A stretch of 64,000 nucleotides of DNA from Atopobium fossor DSM 15642 (GTDB lineage Bacteria; Actinomycetota; Coriobacteriia; Coriobacteriales; Atopobiaceae). Of the stretch, positions 20,139-28,039 are shown one piece after another. Numbering within the stretch: position 1 is the stretch's first letter; each line of letters opens with the position of its first letter. Location of the stretch: the NCBI RefSeq assembly GCF_000483125.1, contig NZ_AXXR01000003.1:1-64000 (forward strand), written 5' to 3'. The position numbers were made by a program, and so were the translations under genes. The notes beneath the pieces are model-generated. The model was not told the DNA's origin. It was given only the letters and a program-made list of their open reading frames with translations, and did not search any database.

Positions 20139-21485
20139 TTAAAAACCACCGTAATAACGAGACTGCTCCCAATCCGTAACAGATGTACGATACTCTTCCC
20201 ACTCGCCCTTCTTTACATTAAGCAGGTAGGTAAAGATGTGTTCACCCAATGCCTCTTGCATAAGTTCACTATGCTCAAAAGTAGCAATTGCTTCGCCAAG
20301 ATCACGAGGTAGTGCCTGAATACCTTTAGCACGAAGTTGAGTATCACTTAAGTGTGCATCTTCCACTGTTGACTCAGGCTGAAGTTCAAGCTCGTCTTTA
20401 ATACCACGCATACCAGCAGCCAAGGTTACCGCAAATGCAAGATAAGGATTGCATGTTGGATCTGGACTGCGAAGCTCAATACGGGTTGCAGACTGCTTAC
20501 CAGGTTTATGCGTAGGAATGCGTACCAAAGCAGAGCGGTTCTTGCGACCCCAGGTTGCATAACAAGGAACCTCACCATTAGGAATAAGACGTTTATACGA
20601 GTTAACCGTTGGATTGGTTACCAAAGAAAACTCTGGTGCATACTTAAGAATGCCAGCAATGTAATGCTTAGCCAAACTGGAAAGACCTACACCGCCCTCA
20701 AGCTTCTCATCATCTGACCAGAACAGATTATTGCCATCATGATCCATTAAGGACTGATGAACAAACATGGCAGAACCAGAAATACCATTAAAAGGCTTGG
20801 GCATAAAGGAGGCATAACGACCCTGATTATAAGCAGATTCCTTAATCACCAAGCGAGCGGTAATGATATTATCCGCACAGGTACGAGCTTCTGCATAGCG
20901 AAGTTGAATACCATTTTGCGAAGGTGCTATCGAATGGTAAGAATACTCAACCGGAATAGACATTTTTTCCAGTGCAAGTGTTGTACTGCGACGCAAGTCC
21001 TGAGCATAGTCAGAAGGTGTTAAATCGAAGTAACCAGCACTGTCCAGTAGCTGAGGAGTTTTATCGTTATCCAAATAAAAGTACTCGATACCAGCACCAA
21101 CATTGAGAAAATAGCCATGCTTTTCTGCCTCGCGGAAGAGTTTCTCTAAGCGAGCACGAGAATCGCCAACAAAAGGATTGCGATTGGGTGTTTTTACCTC
21201 GCAAAACATGCGAGCAACGCCATTTTCTTTGGGTCGCCAAGGAAGCAGCTGGAAAGTCTCAGGATCGGGAAATGCAAGCATGTCCGATTCTTCCAAAGGA
21301 ACAAAACCATCTACTGCAGAGCCATCAAAGCCAATGCCTTCTTCAAAGGCCTCCTCAAGGTCCTCTGGAGAAATTGCAAGTGATTTAAGATTGCCTAGTA
21401 CATCAGTAAACCACAGACGAATAAAACGAATGTCTCGCTCTTCAACTGTTCGAAGTACGAAGTCAATATTCTGCTCGTAGGACAT
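20139..21485 (-). CDS. glnA: glutamine synthetase type I
   Basis: Makes glutamine from glutamate and ammonia with ATP; cytoplasmic dodecamer. The 448-residue length and the absence of the NLYDLP-type adenylylation loop place it in the GSI-alpha group, so control by covalent adenylylation is unlikely. The N-terminal DVLGNLKS and GFDGS blocks, the metal-site region and the C-terminal catalytic loops are present. The start ATG at 21485 follows GGGAGGG. The GlnR-like regulator lies downstream on the same strand. Confidence 0.97.
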   Translation of the reverse strand: MSYEQNIDFVLRTVEERDIRFIRLWFTDVLGNLKSLAISPEDLEEAFEEGIGFDGSAVDGFVPLEESDMLAFPDPETFQLLPWRPKENGVARMFCEVKTPNRNPFVGDSRARLEKLFREAEKHGYFLNVGAGIEYFYLDNDKTPQLLDSAGYFDLTPSDYAQDLRRSTTLALEKMSIPVEYSYHSIAPSQNGIQLRYAEARTCADNIITARLVIKESAYNQGRYASFMPKPFNGISGSAMFVHQSLMDHDGNNLFWSDDEKLEGGVGLSSLAKHYIAGILKYAPEFSLVTNPTVNSYKRLIPNGEVPCYATWGRKNRSALVRIPTHKPGKQSATRIELRSPDPTCNPYLAFAVTLAAGMRGIKDELELQPESTVEDAHLSDTQLRAKGIQALPRDLGEAIATFEHSELMQEALGEHIFTYLLNVKKGEWEEYRTSVTDWEQSRYYGGF

Positions 21486-21660
21486 AGTCCCTCCCAGCGG
21501 ATTGAAACTAAAAATGAACCTTTCACATAGTAAGACTGACACAAAGATGTTTCACCCATATTTCTCAATATATAGAAAAAAGCAAATGGCCGCAGATTTC
21601 CGGAATACGGTAGTCTACGACCAACACAAGATAAGCTTATTGCACGTCAAAGTGTGAATA

Positions 21661-21864
21661 CTATTTTTGAGAAGAGAGCTTAGCTTCCATCCCGGAAACA
21701 ATAGACTCAGCAGCTGTACAGCAGCCCTTTTCTCCCCCATGGCTAGCACAACCCGACGAACTTCCACAACTTGCACAGTTACCCTTGGAACGCATAAGCG
21801 AGCGAATGGCTAGCGCAATGATTGCCACAATAACAGCAATGACAATAATATCTACTGGAGACAT
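21661..21864 (-). CDS. FeoB-associated-type Cys-rich membrane protein
   Basis: 67 residues. One N-terminal transmembrane helix (about 4-24) is followed by a basic turn and a cysteine cluster with six Cys (CASCGSSSGC and KGCC). This layout matches the small Cys-rich proteins often encoded beside feoB, but no feoA or feoB is in the window, so the role in iron uptake is only by resemblance. GGGAG precedes the ATG. It stands alone between glnA and the Tad operon end. Confidence 0.75.
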   Translation of the reverse strand: MSPVDIIVIAVIVAIIALAIRSLMRSKGNCASCGSSSGCASHGGEKGCCTAAESIVSGMEAKLSSQK

Positions 21865-21996
21865 GCGACACTCCCAAACTTTGTAGTGTTAACTGTGTAT
21901 AACTATACCCTGTTTTGGCTAAGGCAACCAAAAAATACATGATACGGTGCTTACAAGTTTCTATTGCAGAATGAGAATGACATGTGAGCGGTCTTG

Positions 21997-22470
21997 TTAT
22001 TGCACCATAAATACCAGATTGCCCATGTGAATTTTTGTCCCCCTATCAAGACATACACCTTCGCAGTTATCAGGCGCAGTATTAGAGGTAAACAAGCGGA
22101 TACCTTCATGTGTGCAACCAAAGGACAAATTAACCGATGGTCCCGATATGCATAAAACGGAACATGCTTGGGCAACAGAGTCTGATGTTTTTTGTACAGC
22201 ACTCAGTTCTTGTTGTGGAGGGGCAATAACCTTGCTTTTTTCTTCATCAATTTGAGATTGAGAAAGTTGTTCGTACACGTCTAAAGGCACCTCATCAGCC
22301 ACGCCAATCTGAGGCGGCTCATAAGTTTTTGTAAAGTCATAGAGACATCCGTAACAGATATCCATATCTGCAAAAAGGGTTGCACCACAGCTGGGACAAA
22401 CCTTTGTATGCTCGTTTGTAACTGTTTTGGTTTGAGTTTGAACTTTATCTTCAACTTGAATCTCTGCCAT
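21997..22470 (-). CDS. zinc-ribbon protein at the end of the Tad operon
   Basis: About 157 residues. An N-terminal four-cysteine zinc ribbon (CPSCG...CYGC, about residues 24-43) is joined by a polar linker to a C-terminal beta-rich part ending LDRGTKIHMGNLVFMVQ that looks like a short, degenerate FHA-type domain; this is a tentative reading. It is the last gene of the pilus operon on the minus strand and may bind a phosphorylated or assembled partner. The start is uncertain: the ATG at 22470 has AGAGGGAG eleven bases away, and a GTG one codon earlier fits the spacing better. Confidence 0.6.
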   Translation of the reverse strand: MAEIQVEDKVQTQTKTVTNEHTKVCPSCGATLFADMDICYGCLYDFTKTYEPPQIGVADEVPLDVYEQLSQSQIDEEKSKVIAPPQQELSAVQKTSDSVAQACSVLCISGPSVNLSFGCTHEGIRLFTSNTAPDNCEGVCLDRGTKIHMGNLVFMVQ

Positions 22471-22525
22471 CACCTTCAGCACTCCCTCTGTAAACAATGC
22501 GGACGAGAAAATACATGATTGCTTT

Positions 22526-23020
22526 CTATACCACCACCCCCGACCGATATGGATCAACAAATAGGCGATATTCATACACCATAAATGGCGGTGGACTAAA
22601 GCTAACGCCAGCAATTACGAAGTGCGAAGGCCATGGTTTTATTCGCAGTGTACATATATATTCATGAACCTTTGGTAAAAAGCTAAACGTAGTTGTTTCT
22701 GCAATAAAATGATTGCGCTCGTGCACCTGCACTTCAATTTCCCCTAAATCATTTAGTTGCATGTTTTTCTCAATAGCCTGTTTCACAGCAGTTGGATTGC
22801 CCAATTGTTGAATCGTAGAGGTTTGAGTAGTCCCTAGGTTTACGATGGCATGAGAACACTCAGCAGAAAACTTCATTCCCAACCCAAGGTATCGAGCAAG
22901 ATTGAATACCAAAAGAGACATGACCAAAACAACAGGCATAAGAACTGCAAGTTCTATACTCATTTGAGCATCTACTTGATGCACCCAGACCTTAGCCGAG
23001 CACCACATGTTTTGCCTCAT
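22526..23020 (-). CDS. TadE-like pseudopilin
   Basis: A 164-residue protein with an N-terminal prepilin-like segment: a short charged leader, then MSIELAVLMPVVLVMSLLVFN as a hydrophobic helix starting with the conserved Glu (IELA), followed by a mostly beta-rich exported domain. This is the arrangement of TadE minor pilins. The ATG overlaps the stop codon of the TadG-like gene (ATGA), so translation is coupled. Confidence 0.75.
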   Translation of the reverse strand: MRQNMWCSAKVWVHQVDAQMSIELAVLMPVVLVMSLLVFNLARYLGLGMKFSAECSHAIVNLGTTQTSTIQQLGNPTAVKQAIEKNMQLNDLGEIEVQVHERNHFIAETTTFSFLPKVHEYICTLRIKPWPSHFVIAGVSFSPPPFMVYEYRLFVDPYRSGVVV

Positions 23021-25095
23021 GTAAGACCCACCAACTTTCTTACATCAACGTTGAGCGGGATAGACAACTCTGTGCCTGGTATAGGTAGATCTGCAATAGT
23101 AAAATATTCATCCGGTAACTCGTTTATGAGAACAACACCCATAGCTTGTGCAACCTGCTGAGTAGTTGCATTGGTTGGTAAGGATTGAATCTTTGCACGA
23201 AGTTCTTCTAAACCACCAAAACCAGCTTTTGTAAGCACCTTTTGCGTATTGGTAAGTACAGGTTTTCTTGCCTGTAAATTAACAGGCTTAAGACCCGCAT
23301 CTTCTACCAGACTAACCAGCTGGTTTTGCAGCATGTATGCAATTGTTCCTCCAGCAATTCCCTCAAGCTTCTCAAAAAACGAATCTGTAATCTGTGCCAC
23401 AGAGCCATAAGCATCGCTGTATGACATGAGCAAACTGCCCCAAATCGTACAAATCTGTTTGGAAAGACCCGCAAGTAGGCCTTCATGTTTCAATGAGAAG
23501 CCATCAAATAAATGAGAGAGAACATTGTTTTGCGTATCGGCCTTATCTGGTGCAAGCACTGCCGCAGAAATTGCCACACCAGCAGGAAGCTCTGGTACGT
23601 TAATAAGTGATGAGTGCAGCACAGGAGTCTGCGGAACAGAGCTGTTACGCGTTACAAACGCAATACATCCCCAAGCACCAGGAGGACACAGCTTAGGTCG
23701 ATTGACCTTAAGAGCATCAAGAGCTTCTTCAAAAGCATTGCCTCCCTCCTGAGCTGTCTGTTTCATCTGTTCCTCTGCTTCTATCTGCTGATTTTTTGCC
23801 TTCTGATAGCGCTTTGACGCCTGCACAATGATTGCCCAATAATGTTCAAAGCCATTATTTATTGAAGTAGATGCAGCGGGTGTTTTACCAACATCGCTTG
23901 TTTTAAAATGACACAACTCACACTCATACACGGCACCTGCGTCCAAATCTGCAAGAGAAGCTAATCCCATACTTGGTCCACTTGCACCTGGACAATTGAA
24001 TGAGTAGTGCATAGTTGGTATGCCATTTACACTAGTTACGGGCCACATCTTTTTGGTATACAGTTCTGTTTGTTTAAGCTCTTGCGTATTTGCTGGTAGT
24101 GAGGGTAAATCCAGCTCAATAGTGCCATTCTCAAACTGCCTATAATGACCCTTATTAAGGGTTTGCAGAGCGTATTCATAAAACGCTGACCGCGCTGCAG
24201 ACTTTGAAGCTTCTTCTACACTTGAGCCCTGGGGCTTTTCTGCTCTAGAACGCGCAAGATAATAAGCACGAGCCCTAAAAAGCGGTACGCCAAAGTTCCA
24301 ATCATTAACCGAGCTATACCATGGATTATTACTTGATGAAATAGATGATAAAGTTTTAGCACGCTGATACAAACAGTATGGATTATCCACACAATCAGCT
24401 TGCCAACCTTCCATAAGTGCAGCGTCAGCCTCTTTTTTGGCTTGCTCTACCTGATCTGATTGCTCTCCCATTTTAGCGGCAAGATCATCGAGTTTTTGAG
24501 TATCTAAAGACGACTCATCTAACATAAACTGACTTTGTGAAACCTGGGGAAATGGAACAGCAGCACCAGAATATTCAAATGAATTTCCATTGTTAGCTTG
24601 GATAACGTCTGCAGAATTTTTTACTATCAGAAAAGGCAATGTTGCTTCTAGTTTTTGTAACCCAGCATTGGCACTTTGAGCAAACTTTGAGCGTGCGTCT
24701 AAAATAGTTTTAGCTGTCTGCACCGTTTGTGCACCTACTGCCGATAAGCCCGGCACAGCAGATAAAACAAGACCTGCACCGCCAACCAGCACACCCGTAA
24801 TACCCATGCTGAGCACACAAGAATCAAGCACTTGGGCAATGGTTGTATAACCCGCTATAACATTTTGACCAGCAAGTGCTGCGCTATCTGCAATAGCTTG
24901 TGTTTTATTGGATTTTGCGAGATACCATCCTGCACCGACCATACCAAAAAGCAAGCTTATGCTAACCAGCAAAGAGGTAACTACCGCCAAAGAGGTATAA
25001 CCTCCTGTTTCTTGTATAAACAGATTTATAGGTCTCCATCGTTGCATTTTTGATACGCAAACATTACTGGTCCCACATTTCAACCCAACTTTCAT
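23017..25095 (-). CDS. TadG-like Flp pilus assembly protein
   Basis: A 692-residue protein anchored by an N-terminal helix in a TadE/TadG-like segment (GYTSLAVVTSLLVSIS, then the characteristic ADSAALAGQN). A glycine/alanine-rich second hydrophobic region lies near residues 95-120. The remainder is a large extracellular part with several Cys pairs (CELC) and coiled-coil stretches. It is much longer than Gram-negative TadG and lacks an obvious von Willebrand MIDAS motif. The start ATG at 25095 follows TAGGAGGTG. It overlaps the TadE gene upstream by 32 bases. Confidence 0.75.
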   Translation of the reverse strand: MKVGLKCGTSNVCVSKMQRWRPINLFIQETGGYTSLAVVTSLLVSISLLFGMVGAGWYLAKSNKTQAIADSAALAGQNVIAGYTTIAQVLDSCVLSMGITGVLVGGAGLVLSAVPGLSAVGAQTVQTAKTILDARSKFAQSANAGLQKLEATLPFLIVKNSADVIQANNGNSFEYSGAAVPFPQVSQSQFMLDESSLDTQKLDDLAAKMGEQSDQVEQAKKEADAALMEGWQADCVDNPYCLYQRAKTLSSISSSNNPWYSSVNDWNFGVPLFRARAYYLARSRAEKPQGSSVEEASKSAARSAFYEYALQTLNKGHYRQFENGTIELDLPSLPANTQELKQTELYTKKMWPVTSVNGIPTMHYSFNCPGASGPSMGLASLADLDAGAVYECELCHFKTSDVGKTPAASTSINNGFEHYWAIIVQASKRYQKAKNQQIEAEEQMKQTAQEGGNAFEEALDALKVNRPKLCPPGAWGCIAFVTRNSSVPQTPVLHSSLINVPELPAGVAISAAVLAPDKADTQNNVLSHLFDGFSLKHEGLLAGLSKQICTIWGSLLMSYSDAYGSVAQITDSFFEKLEGIAGGTIAYMLQNQLVSLVEDAGLKPVNLQARKPVLTNTQKVLTKAGFGGLEELRAKIQSLPTNATTQQVAQAMGVVLINELPDEYFTIADLPIPGTELSIPLNVDVRKLVGLT

Positions 25096-25534
25096 AATCA
25101 CCTCCTAACCAATCTGGTCTAACTTGAGAATGCGCCTTAATCGTTAAGACAATTCCTTGGTTATCAACCTTTGCAAAGAGTCTTGACGCTGCATAAAACA
25201 AAGGGAGTGGTTTTGCATGACCAGAGATTGTGATTTCCGCGGTCTTTTCGGAAAACCCCGAACAGGAAATATCCCAATCTCCTTCTCCACCCACATGAAA
25301 AAGCGGAGCTTCTGGAATAGCAGAAAGACGCCTGTGAATATAGCTTTTAACTGAAGATTCATCCTGAGTTGTTTCCATACAACGCAGCGCCTGATTAGCA
25401 GCGGACCACATAATTGCCTGGGTATACATCAAGCACAAGGGTTGCAGCAGGCAGATTAAAACCAGCATACAAACGGGAATGATAAAAGCAGCTTCTACGC
25501 TTGACTGAGCATGTGTCTCAGAACAAAAGAACAT
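25064..25534 (-). CDS. TadE-like pseudopilin
   Basis: A 156-residue minor-pilin-like protein. After a short leader (MFFCSETHAQ) comes SSVEAAFIIPVCMLVLICLL, a hydrophobic helix starting with the conserved Glu, as in TadE. The rest is a small exported domain with one Cys pair. The ATG lies 17 bases inside the end of the preceding small pilin gene. Part of the Tad operon. Confidence 0.75.
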   Translation of the reverse strand: MFFCSETHAQSSVEAAFIIPVCMLVLICLLQPLCLMYTQAIMWSAANQALRCMETTQDESSVKSYIHRRLSAIPEAPLFHVGGEGDWDISCSGFSEKTAEITISGHAKPLPLFYAASRLFAKVDNQGIVLTIKAHSQVRPDWLGGDYESWVEMWDQ

Positions 25535-25793
25535 CCTGCCACACCCCCAAATCTCCCGATTCTACATAAGTAAATGGCAACGATTTGATGACATTGGATA
25601 AGAATCTTCCATCACTGATTACATGAAAAATAGCAGCTAAACCCAGTACGATTGCCATAAATACTGTAAGTACCACGGCATATTCCACAGTTGATTGACC
25701 AGCTTGGCATAGCGCAACCTTATGCAGCCTTTGTAAACTCTGAGTATTGAGAAGCCCATTGTTTAGTTGTGAGGCGGACAGTTTTAACCTCAC
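25518..25793 (-). CDS. small Flp/TadE-like pilin, start uncertain
   Basis: The core is CQAGQSTVEYAVVLTVFMAI, a typical prepilin cleavage region (after Gly-Gln, with Glu at +5) and hydrophobic helix, followed by about 35 exported residues. No in-frame ATG with a ribosome site is found near the core. The GTG at 25793 gives 91 residues but overlaps the upstream gene by 74 bases; a non-standard or shorter start near 25720 is possible. The stop at 25518 and the frame are clear. Confidence 0.6.
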   Translation of the reverse strand: MRLKLSASQLNNGLLNTQSLQRLHKVALCQAGQSTVEYAVVLTVFMAIVLGLAAIFHVISDGRFLSNVIKSLPFTYVESGDLGVWQDVLLF

Positions 25794-26238
25794 ACTGATT
25801 CTTTTGTTGTTGAGATACAAAAACAACGTCCACCCACCCCTTTCCACATGTTGTGCAACTCCATACATTTCCCTGCAAATCCAGATAGCCAGAGCGTACA
25901 AGCACGCAATCTCCCCGCATTTGATATGTTTTTAAGATTGATTGAGCGCTATCGAGAAGATTATTTTGCTCGTAGTATGTGCTCACTTCGCCAGATTCAG
26001 TAACAACTTTCGAAAGCCTTGACTCTTCATTTGATACATCAACTCTTTTATGCAAAATAACATCCTTGGATTTTTTGCCAGAGGGTTTATCAACTGCAGT
26101 AACTTGATTACTTGCACTCTTTTGTCCTGCAGGTTGTAAAGTGGCAATATGTCCAAAAATTGCTATAAGTCCAATTAGAAAAATCGCTAAAATACCTGTT
26201 AAAATTAATTGTTTAGGTAAAAATTTGCGGAGCATCAT
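25720..26238 (-). CDS. unrecognised membrane-anchored Tad-operon protein
   Basis: 172 residues with one N-terminal transmembrane helix (about 10-30), a Lys/Ser-rich linker, a helical stretch and a small C-terminal domain with four Cys (GDCVLV, SCTTCGK, QCEV). I do not recognise the family. Its ATG overlaps the flp stop codon (ATGA), so it is translationally coupled to the major pilin, and it lies between flp and the minor pilins. A chaperone or processing role for the pilin is a guess from position only. Confidence 0.75.
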   Translation of the reverse strand: MMLRKFLPKQLILTGILAIFLIGLIAIFGHIATLQPAGQKSASNQVTAVDKPSGKKSKDVILHKRVDVSNEESRLSKVVTESGEVSTYYEQNNLLDSAQSILKTYQMRGDCVLVRSGYLDLQGNVWSCTTCGKGWVDVVFVSQQQKNQCEVKTVRLTTKQWASQYSEFTKAA

Positions 26239-26450
26239 AGTGAATTGATGCCTTGCGCAATGGCATCCCACAACTGTGTAACCTTGTCCTTAAAAGATAG
26301 AATTGCCACAATAGCAATAACCACCAAAACGCCCACTAAAATGGCATATTCTGTAGTGCCTTGTGCATCCTTCTCTTCATGTATCTTGGCTAATACTTGC
26401 AACATCCTCGCATATCCATGAGTTAGCATGGTCAACATATATGCTTGCAT
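26235..26450 (-). CDS. flp: Flp-type major pilin
   Basis: 71 residues. A 30-residue basic leader ends in DAQG, followed by TTEYAILVGVLVVIAIVA: the Flp cleavage site (after Gly, Glu at +3, Tyr at +4) and a hydrophobic helix. The mature protein would be about 41 residues, normal for Flp pilins, and assembles into the Tad fibre. The leader is longer than usual. AAAGGAATTGAT precedes the ATG. Confidence 0.9.
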   Translation of the reverse strand: MQAYMLTMLTHGYARMLQVLAKIHEEKDAQGTTEYAILVGVLVVIAIVAILSFKDKVTQLWDAIAQGINSL

Positions 26451-26462
26451 ATCAATTCCTTT

Positions 26463-27113
26463 CTAAAAAATTCCCGAAGCTGCACTGAGAAGCGGCCCCA
26501 AAATTGCCAATAACATCGCAGGTACAATGAGCGTGCCAAGCGGAATGAGCATCTTAATGGGAACTTTTTCTACCTGCTCTTCCAGCGTGCTTCTTTGCTC
26601 TTCTCGGATAAGTTCTGCCTGAGCAGACAATGTGTGCGCAAGTGGAGATCCAAAACGCAACGCTTCATCTACTGCAGTGACAAATCGTGAAAATGGCGCC
26701 AAATCCAACTCACGAGCCAATAGCCGCAATGCCTCAGAACGACTCTGCTCTCCAATTTGCCAACTCAGCAATGACCTGCGTAAACACAGAGCTAAGTTAG
26801 TATTAAACTTGGAACAATACAGATTGAGCGATGTATCAAATGACATCCCTGCCGATAGGCCTAGGTTCAAAATATCAAGAAAAGCCGGTAAGTTGGTTAA
26901 ACAATCTTTCCGCATGGCCGTAAGCTCTGCACGCTTTCTTATAGCCTGCATAAAAGGCAAATTTTTCCACCAAGCAATAAGTGTAAGAGACTTTTTGTTG
27001 TGATGTACTATATACGTTCCAGCTTCTGAAGATGGTTTTTGCATAACAATAAATGCCCAGATAAATCCCATGGATACACTAGCTATAAGGAGACTCATTT
27101 CATGGGTGCTCAT
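26463..27113 (-). CDS. tadC: TadC-like pilus inner-membrane protein
   Basis: A 216-residue type II secretion F-domain protein, shorter than the usual 300-residue TadC. An N-terminal helix, a basic cytoplasmic loop (about 50-175) and a C-terminal hydrophobic hairpin with AMLLAILGP are visible. It pairs with TadB to form the platform for pilus assembly. The ATG overlaps the tadB stop (ATGA), with AAGGG upstream. Confidence 0.88.
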   Translation of the reverse strand: MSTHEMSLLIASVSMGFIWAFIVMQKPSSEAGTYIVHHNKKSLTLIAWWKNLPFMQAIRKRAELTAMRKDCLTNLPAFLDILNLGLSAGMSFDTSLNLYCSKFNTNLALCLRRSLLSWQIGEQSRSEALRLLARELDLAPFSRFVTAVDEALRFGSPLAHTLSAQAELIREEQRSTLEEQVEKVPIKMLIPLGTLIVPAMLLAILGPLLSAASGIF

Positions 27114-28039
27114 TGGGAAATCCCTTGCATCATCTTTTTGACAATAAGAAGAGCAATGCCATCAAGTGTCAGGGAAATTGCGATACAAACAACGCCCTGA
27201 ATTGTAAAGAGACCTTGACGAAAGTCTTGTGATATTGCCGATAAAACCAGCAGCATTAAAAACGGTAAACCACAGACAATCTTGACCGAAAGTCGAGCCT
27301 GTGCTGTTTTAGTGCGTAACAGCCGGGCCAGCTTTTCCCTCTGTTCAACCATGCGTGATGAAGTGGCTAAAATCTCTCCCAACGGACTACCTGTCCTTTG
27401 AGAAATTTCCAAAGCAATGGCCAACAACTCGCCACCAGGAACAGACAATGATTCGTTAAGCTGCCCCAGCACTTCCTGCATAGGCACACCGCAGCGCAAA
27501 GACAATGCAGCTATTGCAAAAGATTTTGAAAGTTGTCCCTGTGCATGGGCACCAATGTACTCCATAGCCTGAAACAGCGTTTTTCCAGATTGCAAGGCAA
27601 CAGACAAGGAACGTAAGATCTCAGGCATCTGTTGTTGAATACTTTGGATCTCATTTACTTTTTGCTTATGAGTAAGCCATACAGTAGACCCGACTACACC
27701 ACCTAAAGCAAACAATATGCCTAAAGCAGGGCCAAACAAAATAAGAAATGCAGCACAAACTACGCTTACTATGATTGCATACACTGCTGCGGCGTGAGGA
27801 ATGCTCAAAATATAGCCGTACGTTTCTGCCATTTGTTGAGTCTTTTTAAAAGCCGGTAAGAAAAACTGCTGCTGAGAAAACCATACAATCGTAGGCGTCT
27901 TACTTAAGCTATTAGTCATACCTGATAAATATCCTGTAGACGATACAGATGTACCATGTCCTATAAAACGCCTCGGTATACAAGCAAATACTCCGGCTCC
28001 TGTTACGGCTATGGCTCCTGCAAGCATGATTGCTTCCAC
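27110..28039 (-). CDS. tadB: TadB-like pilus inner-membrane protein
   Basis: A 309-residue type II secretion F-family protein. N-terminal helix, then a hydrophobic pair at about 85-130, a cytoplasmic F domain (SLRCGVPMQEVLGQLN, SQRTGSPLGEIL) and C-terminal helices. It forms the assembly platform with TadC. The start GTG at 28039, preceded by GGAGGTTGATCA, lies 31 bases inside the end of the ATPase gene. Confidence 0.9.
   Translation of the reverse strand: MEAIMLAGAIAVTGAGVFACIPRRFIGHGTSVSSTGYLSGMTNSLSKTPTIVWFSQQQFFLPAFKKTQQMAETYGYILSIPHAAAVYAIIVSVVCAAFLILFGPALGILFALGGVVGSTVWLTHKQKVNEIQSIQQQMPEILRSLSVALQSGKTLFQAMEYIGAHAQGQLSKSFAIAALSLRCGVPMQEVLGQLNESLSVPGGELLAIALEISQRTGSPLGEILATSSRMVEQREKLARLLRTKTAQARLSVKIVCGLPFLMLLVLSAISQDFRQGLFTIQGVVCIAISLTLDGIALLIVKKMMQGISQ

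Noticed and set aside
21486-21660. Full GlnR box in front of glnA
   Set aside because: Only one GAAAC-N6-GTGTC partial match; it misses the consensus at one half-site, so it is kept only as a weak hint.
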